Assembly: GCA_011051075.1 (NCBI GenBank) | Contig: DREN01000133.1 | Span: forward strand, 1-10,907 | Direction: 5' to 3' | DNA length: 10,907 nucleotides | Source of the DNA: Deltaproteobacteria bacterium | GTDB lineage: Bacteria; Desulfobacterota; DSM-4660; Desulfatiglandales; Desulfatiglandaceae | Shown: one piece after another, positions 6,540-10,907 of the stretch | Numbering within the stretch: position 1 is the stretch's first letter | Layout: each line of letters opens with the position of its first letter | Notes under the pieces: model-generated | Told to the model about the DNA's origin: nothing | The model's database searches: none | Seen by the model: only the letters and a program-made list of their open reading frames with translations | Program-made: the position numbers and the translations under genes

Positions 6540-8597
6540 TCAGGCCTGCTTCCTGTAACAGATCAGCCCGCACTGGAGGCACCGCTCAGATTCCCTGACG
6601 GCTGAGGCCTCGTCCAGACCGGGGAATTTCTCGGGGAAAATCCAGGCCGTCTTGCTGTTGCCCTCCACGTCTGTTGCGTCAGGAAGCTCCCGACCGGCGG
6701 GGTTGACGTCATGAACCTCCTCAACGTTCAGTATGGGGCCCGTCTCGCACACAAGGTTTTTCAGGGGAGTGACAGTGTTGTCTGTAAAGTACTGATGAAT
6801 AGCCCTGGTAACCCTCCTTCCGGACAGGAGAGACTTCACCACTGCGGAAGAATCACTTATCCTGCCAGGCTCCGGGGGGCTGAACATACCGTCTCTGCTC
6901 TGGGGATAGGTCCTGAATGTTTCAACCGTGTGCCACCCTGTCCCTTCTGCCTGGGGTTCCGATGGGTCGTCGGACCTGACAAACAGGATCTCAGGGATAC
7001 GCCCCTCCGAGATTATCAGGGTATCGGCCGTGAGGGTCTCCCTTTCAGGGGGTAGATCCTCGCCGTATCGGAAATCTTCAAGCACAATCCCTGTGAGACG
7101 CCTTAGGTTTCCCTGAAGACCGGTTACAACCGAGGAATGTCTTACAGATATTCCCTCTGCTGCCAGGGCCTTAAGATCCTGAAGTTCTACGGGGAGCTGG
7201 TCCAGTCTGCTGCCCGAGATAACCATGACCTCCTCGGCCCCAAGTTCTCTGCACCTGCGGGCAAGGTCGATGGCCTCGGCCCCGCTGTGGAGGATAACCA
7301 CCCTCTGACCGGGATCCGGCCTTTCCCCCCTGGCAAGGGCGGAGACGAAGTCCAGCATGAGATAGAGGCCATCCACCGGAGAATCATGGTGCCCGGATTC
7401 GCCCTGGAGGATCTTTCTGCTGTCAAACCCACCCTTGGTGAGGATCACCGCGTCAAATCCCTCCTCAAACAGTGTGTCCAGGTGGAAATCCCTACCCATG
7501 ACCATGTTGTTCCTGGCCTCCACTCCTATCTTCAGTATCCCCTCTATCTCATGATCCAGGACCTTACGGGGGAGCCTGTCTTCGGCAATCACGTATCTGA
7601 GTATGCCCCCCAACTGCGGTTTAGCCTCAAATATGGTGGGGTTGTACCCTAAGCGCGCAAGATAGTAGCCCACGGTGAGCCCCTCTGCGCCTCCCCCCAC
7701 AACCGCAATCTTCCGGTCCGTCGCACGGGCCTTGTACGGGGCGATATGCTTTCTGCTCTCCATCTCGTAGTCTGCCACGAACCTCTTGAGGGGATTTATG
7801 GCAACCGCCTCATCCACCAGATTGCGCCGGCAGGCCAGTTCACACGGGGCCGGACAGATGTAGCCGCATATGAGGGGCAGGGGGCATTTCTCCTTTATGA
7901 TGGCAAGGGCGGCCTCATAGTTGTGGTCACGTATCTCCTTGATGAATCCCGGTATGTTTATTCCCGTGGGGCAGCTTCTGTGACAGGGGGCCGTGCACTC
8001 GTCGGCCACATACTCGTTGATTATGCGGTCAGAGGTGGATGTGAGGGTTATGATATGTTTGGGGCATACCCGTTCACAGGTTCCGCACCCCGTACACAGT
8101 TCGGTGTCTACCACGGGAAGGTTGTCAGGACCCATGGAGAGTGCCCCGAAGGGACATGCCCTGACACAGGTTCCCAGGCCCAGGCAGCCGATGGTGCAGA
8201 TCTTGGAGCCGCCGTCAAGGAGGACCGCGGCGGGGTTGTCGTATATGCCCTGATACGGGTATTTGATGTCCGCGTCCTGATACCCGTAGGTGCACCCTGG
8301 AGCGGCAATCTCCGGCTCCTTCAGGCTCAGGGCCTCACCCATAATCCCGGCTATTTCAGCCGCCACATCAGGCCCCCCTGCCACGCAGGATGAGGCCGAG
8401 GCCTTTCCCGCCACAATGGCCGCCGCGTTGGAACTGCACCCGGGCAATCCGCATCCACCACAGTTTGCCCCGGGCAGGGCATCTTCAACGGCCTCAATCT
8501 TGGGGTCGATATAGACGTAGAAGACCTTCGAGGCCAGGGCCAGGACCACACCTATGACTACCCCCAGTCCCCCCATTATCAAAAACCCGCTTACCAT
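6540..8597 (-). CDS. rnfB: RnfB ferredoxin subunit fused to a GltD-like flavoprotein module
   Basis: This is the RnfB subunit of the Rnf complex, which receives electrons from ferredoxin at the cytoplasmic face. A membrane anchor spans about 4-28. The RnfB [4Fe-4S] domain follows (NCGGCGLPGC, Cys46, 49, 54, 71), then two ferredoxin clusters (Cys134, 138, 144, 148 and Cys168, 171, 174, 178). Unusually, about 490 more residues follow. A cysteine-rich Fer4_20-type domain as in GltD (Cys201, 205, 209, 238, 244, 248, 252, 256) leads into an FAD Rossmann segment (VVGGGAEGL at 299-307, QLGGILRY at 328-335). The NAD(P) Rossmann motif reads LHSGAEA at 436-442 instead of a GGGN type, and the late FAD GD motif is absent. 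The C-terminus has CLQCGLIC (673-680). The start at 8597 follows GGAGG with 6-base spacing; an in-frame GTG at 8627 lies inside a hairpin and is less likely. The total of 685 residues is more than twice a simple RnfB. Confidence 0.92.
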   Translation of the reverse strand: MVSGFLIMGGLGVVIGVVLALASKVFYVYIDPKIEAVEDALPGANCGGCGLPGCSSNAAAIVAGKASASSCVAGGPDVAAEIAGIMGEALSLKEPEIAAPGCTYGYQDADIKYPYQGIYDNPAAVLLDGGSKICTIGCLGLGTCVRACPFGALSMGPDNLPVVDTELCTGCGTCERVCPKHIITLTSTSDRIINEYVADECTAPCHRSCPTGINIPGFIKEIRDHNYEAALAIIKEKCPLPLICGYICPAPCELACRRNLVDEAVAINPLKRFVADYEMESRKHIAPYKARATDRKIAVVGGGAEGLTVGYYLARLGYNPTIFEAKPQLGGILRYVIAEDRLPRKVLDHEIEGILKIGVEARNNMVMGRDFHLDTLFEEGFDAVILTKGGFDSRKILQGESGHHDSPVDGLYLMLDFVSALARGERPDPGQRVVILHSGAEAIDLARRCRELGAEEVMVISGSRLDQLPVELQDLKALAAEGISVRHSSVVTGLQGNLRRLTGIVLEDFRYGEDLPPERETLTADTLIISEGRIPEILFVRSDDPSEPQAEGTGWHTVETFRTYPQSRDGMFSPPEPGRISDSSAVVKSLLSGRRVTRAIHQYFTDNTVTPLKNLVCETGPILNVEEVHDVNPAGRELPDATDVEGNSKTAWIFPEKFPGLDEASAVRESERCLQCGLICYRKQA

Positions 8598-8600
8598 GCT

Positions 8601-8613
8601 GATCCTCCGGATC
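8601..8613 (-). promoter_or_regulatory. Possible small hairpin covering the rnfB ribosome binding site
   Basis: In the transcript, a 5-base stem GATCC/GGATC closes a 3-base loop. The ribosome binding sequence GGAGG (positions 8608-8604) falls in its loop and 3' arm. It could mask the ribosome binding site, but the stem is short and competes with the 10-base palindrome CCGGATCCGG at 8607-8616. Folding energy was not computed. Confidence 0.3.
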
Positions 8614-8615
8614 CG

Positions 8616-8643
8616 GTTTAGTCCCACCGAGGCGGGACCAAAC
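8616..8643 (-). promoter_or_regulatory. Intercistronic RNA stem-loop between rnfA and rnfB
   Basis: The transcribed strand can form a 12-pair stem (arms 8643-8632 and 8627-8616) closed by the loop CUCG. Two of the pairs are G-U (8639 with 8620, 8633 with 8626). On the opposite strand these two would be A-C mismatches, so the structure fits the rnf transcript better than its complement. No T-run follows, so it is not an ordinary terminator. It ends about 8 bases before the rnfB ribosome binding site and could influence mRNA processing, stability or rnfB translation. Confidence 0.55.
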
Positions 8644-8665
8644 GGTTGAGTCGTTCACCCATCTC

Positions 8666-8692
8666 CAATCAACAATCTTCAATCATCAATCC
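8666..8692. repeat. CAATCNN heptad repeat, long copy
   Basis: Four consecutive units, three of 7 bases and a last of 6, share CAATC followed by variable bases, starting at 8666, 8673, 8680 and 8687. In the transcript the tract begins directly after the rnfA stop codon. It shares an exact 12-mer with 1321-1332. It is too short and irregular to be a CRISPR array; function is unknown. Confidence 0.65.
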
Positions 8693-9268
8693 TTATACCA
8701 TCCCCTTGAAGGCGAAAAAGGCCAAAGAGAGCATGCCAGCCGTCACGAGCCCGATGGATGTGTCCTGAAGGGGTCTGGGGACCCTCGCAAGGATTATCCT
8801 TTCACGGACCCCGGCAAAGAGGACCAGGGCCAGACCAAAGCCCACGGCATAGCTGAAGGATGACACCAGGGCCTGAAGGAAACTGTACTCCTCCATGATG
8901 TTGATCAGGCATACACCCATAACCGCGCAGTTGGTGGTTATCAGGGGGAGAAATATCCCCAGGCCCGCGTAGAGACCGGGGATGCTTTTTCTCAAAAACA
9001 TCTCCACGAACTGGACAAGGGACGCGATCACCAGGATAAAGGAGAGGGTGCGCAGGTACTCGAGACCAAAGGCCTTGAGAAGGTATATGTCAACGACCCA
9101 TGTGATGGCCCCGGCCATAACCAGCACGAATACCACGGCCATTGCCATGCCTACCGCGGTCTCCATCCTCTTGGAGACCCCCAGAAAGGGGCAGTTCCCA
9201 AGGTACTGCATTAGCAGGATGTTGTTCACAAAGATGCAGCTCACCACGAGCAGGATATAATCGGTCAT
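8693..9268 (-). CDS. rnfA: Rnf complex membrane subunit RnfA
   Basis: This 191-residue integral membrane protein is one of the two homologous subunits that form the core of the ion-translocating Rnf complex. It has about six hydrophobic segments. The half-repeat motifs NCPFLGVSK (Cys26) and TTNCAVMG (Cys114) are intact; in Rnf/Nqr structures these cysteines of the A and E subunits hold an intramembrane [2Fe-2S] cluster that carries electrons across the membrane. Length is normal for the family. The ATG at 9268 follows AGGAG with 7-base spacing and lies 10 bases after the rnfE stop. The gap to rnfB (95 bases) is the largest within the rnf genes here and carries the repeat and hairpin listed separately. 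Confidence 0.96.
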   Translation of the reverse strand: MTDYILLVVSCIFVNNILLMQYLGNCPFLGVSKRMETAVGMAMAVVFVLVMAGAITWVVDIYLLKAFGLEYLRTLSFILVIASLVQFVEMFLRKSIPGLYAGLGIFLPLITTNCAVMGVCLINIMEEYSFLQALVSSFSYAVGFGLALVLFAGVRERIILARVPRPLQDTSIGLVTAGMLSLAFFAFKGMV

Positions 9269-9278
9269 CTGAAGTCTC

Positions 9279-9872
9279 CTATTTTCTCCCCATAATGTTC
9301 ATCAAACAGAGCATAAGTCCCAGGCAGACAAAGGCCCCAGGCGCCTGTACCATGAAGGAAAAAGGTTCAAAAGAGGGTCCGAACACGGGGATGTTGTAAA
9401 AGGTCCCGTTCCCAAGGACCTCCCGCACTATGGCAAGGGCCGTAAGCGAAAGGGTAAATCCAACGCCGATGCCCAGACCGTCTGCAAGGGAGGCCACAAC
9501 CCCGTTCTTGGCGGCAAAGGCCTCTGCCCGGCCGAGGACTATACAGTTGACGACTATGAGGGGGATAAATATACCCAACTTCAGGAAGAGCGGGTAGGCA
9601 AAGGCCTGCATAACCAGCTCCACAACGGTTACAAAGGTGGCGATGACCACGATAAAGCAGGCGATCCTGACCCTCTTGGGTATGACGTTCCTCAGCAGGG
9701 ATATGAGGATGTTGGAACAGATCAGCACGAAGGTGGTAGCAACACCCATCCCGATGCCATTTTCCACGGTCTTGGTCACTGCCAGGGTGGGGCACAGCCC
9801 TAAGACAAGGCGAAAGGGGGGGATCTCGGCCCAAAGCCCTTTTGTAAATTCCTGAACAGCCGTTTTTGCCAT
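9279..9872 (-). CDS. rnfE: Rnf complex membrane subunit RnfE
   Basis: This 197-residue integral membrane protein is the partner of RnfA. A short N-terminal amphipathic stretch (FTKGLWAEIPPF) precedes the characteristic LGLCPTLAVT (Cys27), and the second half has VVNCIVLGRAEAFA (Cys110). These cysteines are the expected RnfE ligands of the shared intramembrane [2Fe-2S] cluster. About six hydrophobic segments are visible, and the length is typical. The ATG at 9872 follows AAGGAG with 9-base spacing, 13 bases after the rnfG stop. Order and spacing support co-translation with rnfG and rnfA. Confidence 0.96.
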   Translation of the reverse strand: MAKTAVQEFTKGLWAEIPPFRLVLGLCPTLAVTKTVENGIGMGVATTFVLICSNILISLLRNVIPKRVRIACFIVVIATFVTVVELVMQAFAYPLFLKLGIFIPLIVVNCIVLGRAEAFAAKNGVVASLADGLGIGVGFTLSLTALAIVREVLGNGTFYNIPVFGPSFEPFSFMVQAPGAFVCLGLMLCLMNIMGRK

Positions 9873-9885
9873 AGCCTTATTCTCC

Positions 9886-10479
9886 TTAACCCTGTTTTTG
9901 CTTTATTTTTTCCAGTAGTTGAGGTTTCAGTCTCTTATATATCTCCCCTGCCTCCACAACCGCACCGCATACCCCGCGTGAGGATATGGTGGCCCCGCTC
10001 AGGGCGTCGATCTCGCCCCCGTCGGCCTTGACCTTAAAAGGATCCAGCAGGGACAGGCCTTTGAACTGGGCCGTGAACTCAGGGTCGGTCTTTGCCTTTG
10101 AACCCACGCCCGGGGTCTCGCTGTGGGTGGTGACCCCTACCCCCACTATCTCGTCGTTTTCCAGGTTCACCCCCACGATAACCCCCATGGCCCCTCCGAA
10201 ACCCTTTCCAAAGGTCTCAAAGGCCACGGTGTTCCGTCTCCCGTCAAACTCCCCGATAAAGACCTGCATCTCCTTGTCCTTGTCAGCTATCTTGAGCCGG
10301 TCGCTGAGGGGATCGTTTGAACATCCTTCCATAATGCTCTTTATGGCGGGGCCTTTTACGAATTTGAGCTGCTGGTACTCTATCCTCTCCTTGGTGAAGT
10401 TCTGAATCGCGGCCAGAACACCCCCCGAAAGGCAACTGAACACGACAACCGCTATGAAGAGCTTTAACATTTCACGCAT
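9886..10479 (-). CDS. rnfG: Rnf complex FMN-binding subunit RnfG
   Basis: This 197-residue subunit carries a covalently bound FMN on the outer face of the membrane and passes electrons within the Rnf complex. One N-terminal membrane anchor (about 5-25) is followed by an FMN-binding domain. The attachment motif SGATISS occurs at 161-167, with Thr164 the expected flavinylated residue, and the HSETPG motif at 119-124 is also present. The C-terminal tail is lysine-rich. The gene overlaps the end of rnfD by 8 bases. The ATG at 10479 has AAGGGGG about 7 bases upstream; a second ATG at 10470 is a less well placed alternative. Flavinylation also needs an ApbE-type transferase, which is not in this window. 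Confidence 0.95.
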   Translation of the reverse strand: MREMLKLFIAVVVFSCLSGGVLAAIQNFTKERIEYQQLKFVKGPAIKSIMEGCSNDPLSDRLKIADKDKEMQVFIGEFDGRRNTVAFETFGKGFGGAMGVIVGVNLENDEIVGVGVTTHSETPGVGSKAKTDPEFTAQFKGLSLLDPFKVKADGGEIDALSGATISSRGVCGAVVEAGEIYKRLKPQLLEKIKQKQG

Positions 10480-10907
10480 TCTTTATCCCCCTTCCCAGGG
10501 CCTTCGGCCTGATCTTGTCGATGAGCGGGCTCGCAACGTTCATCAGGAGAATGGCAAATACCGTCCCATCCACAAAGGACCCTATGTTCCGTATGAGGAC
10601 CGTGAGAAAACCCGCGCAAGCCCCATATATGAGCATGGGGATGAAGTTCACAGGTGATGATGAGTCCTCGGTTGCAAGGAAAAAGGCCCCCATAAGGGTG
10701 TAGCCTGTGAGAAGATGAAAGAGCGGACCGGCATATTTTTCAGGGTCAGATACGTCAAACAGGAGGGCGGTGACAAAAACACCCGCCAGGAAAGAGACCG
10801 GTATCTCCCAGCGGATCGTATTGCGAAGGATCAGATAAACCCCGCCTGCGATCAGACCGAGGCCGAAGGTTGCCCCTATGGCCCCCGCGTACTGACCCAT
10901 GAGGAGC
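10472..10907 (-). CDS. rnfD: Rnf complex membrane subunit RnfD, partial (N-terminus outside window)
   Basis: Only the C-terminal part (about 144 residues) is in the window; the frame is open at base 10907, and the Met codon at 10900 is internal, preceded in frame by two leucine codons. The visible part has several hydrophobic segments and typical RnfD features: the GQYAGAIGATF loop, RWEIPVSFL, the DPEKYAGPLFHLL and ATEDSSSPV stretches, and the ending LLMNVASPLIDKIRPK. RnfD is an integral membrane protein that normally carries a covalent FMN on a threonine of an SGAT-type motif; that site should lie upstream of the window. The gene overlaps rnfG by 8 bases, and rnfC would normally precede rnfD. 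Confidence 0.94.
   Translation of the reverse strand, partial: LLMGQYAGAIGATFGLGLIAGGVYLILRNTIRWEIPVSFLAGVFVTALLFDVSDPEKYAGPLFHLLTGYTLMGAFFLATEDSSSPVNFIPMLIYGACAGFLTVLIRNIGSFVDGTVFAILLMNVASPLIDKIRPKALGRGIKNA

Noticed and set aside
8597..8627. Upstream GTG start for rnfB at 8627
   Set aside because: It adds ten residues before the membrane anchor, lies within the stem-loop, and lacks a suitable ribosome binding site, whereas the ATG at 8597 has GGAGG at good spacing.

Overview
The window is one co-directional block on the minus strand, read from high to low coordinates. It joins the distal part of an Rnf ion-pumping ferredoxin:NAD oxidoreductase operon to a soluble NADH-handling iron-sulfur module. 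Ten protein genes fill almost all of it and no intergenic gap exceeds about 140 bases. The gene families, high iron-sulfur content and moderately high GC suggest a strictly anaerobic bacterium. A Desulfobacterota (former Deltaproteobacteria) sulfate reducer or syntroph is the most likely host, but this is inferred from gene families and order, not from a marker gene.

Transcript order, with coordinates falling: rnfD (10907-10472, 5' part outside the window), rnfG (10479-9886), rnfE (9872-9279), rnfA (9268-8693), and rnfB (8597-6540), which is fused to a GltD-like flavoprotein module. This matches the common rnfCDGEAB order, so rnfC should lie just beyond base 10907. The second block follows: a large protein joining NuoG/formate-dehydrogenase-alpha-like and NuoE-like parts (6403-3491), a DRTGG-domain protein (3431-3090), a PHP-domain protein (3063-2302), a stand-alone histidine-kinase-type ATPase (2299-1763), a small HndB-like thioredoxin-fold ferredoxin (1730-1347), and a NuoF/HndC-like NADH-FMN subunit (1205-1, 3' part outside the window).

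The second block resembles the soluble NuoEFG/HndABC core of multimeric hydrogenases and NAD-linked formate dehydrogenases. It has no [FeFe]-hydrogenase H-cluster domain. Its formate-dehydrogenase-like domain lacks the catalytic Sec/Cys-His loop and the C-terminal molybdopterin-binding domain. The most economical reading is a NADH:ferredoxin-type electron-transfer complex whose own substrate site has been lost and which sits beside Rnf. RnfB is also unusual: a GltD-like module follows its ferredoxin domains, but several nucleotide-binding motifs in that module are degraded. The three small proteins between the redox subunits look like a signalling or assembly module.

Non-coding points of interest are an RNA hairpin next to the rnfB ribosome binding site and CAATCNN heptad repeats placed just after two stop codons. 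I saw no RNA genes, CRISPR array, insertion sequence or convincing terminator.
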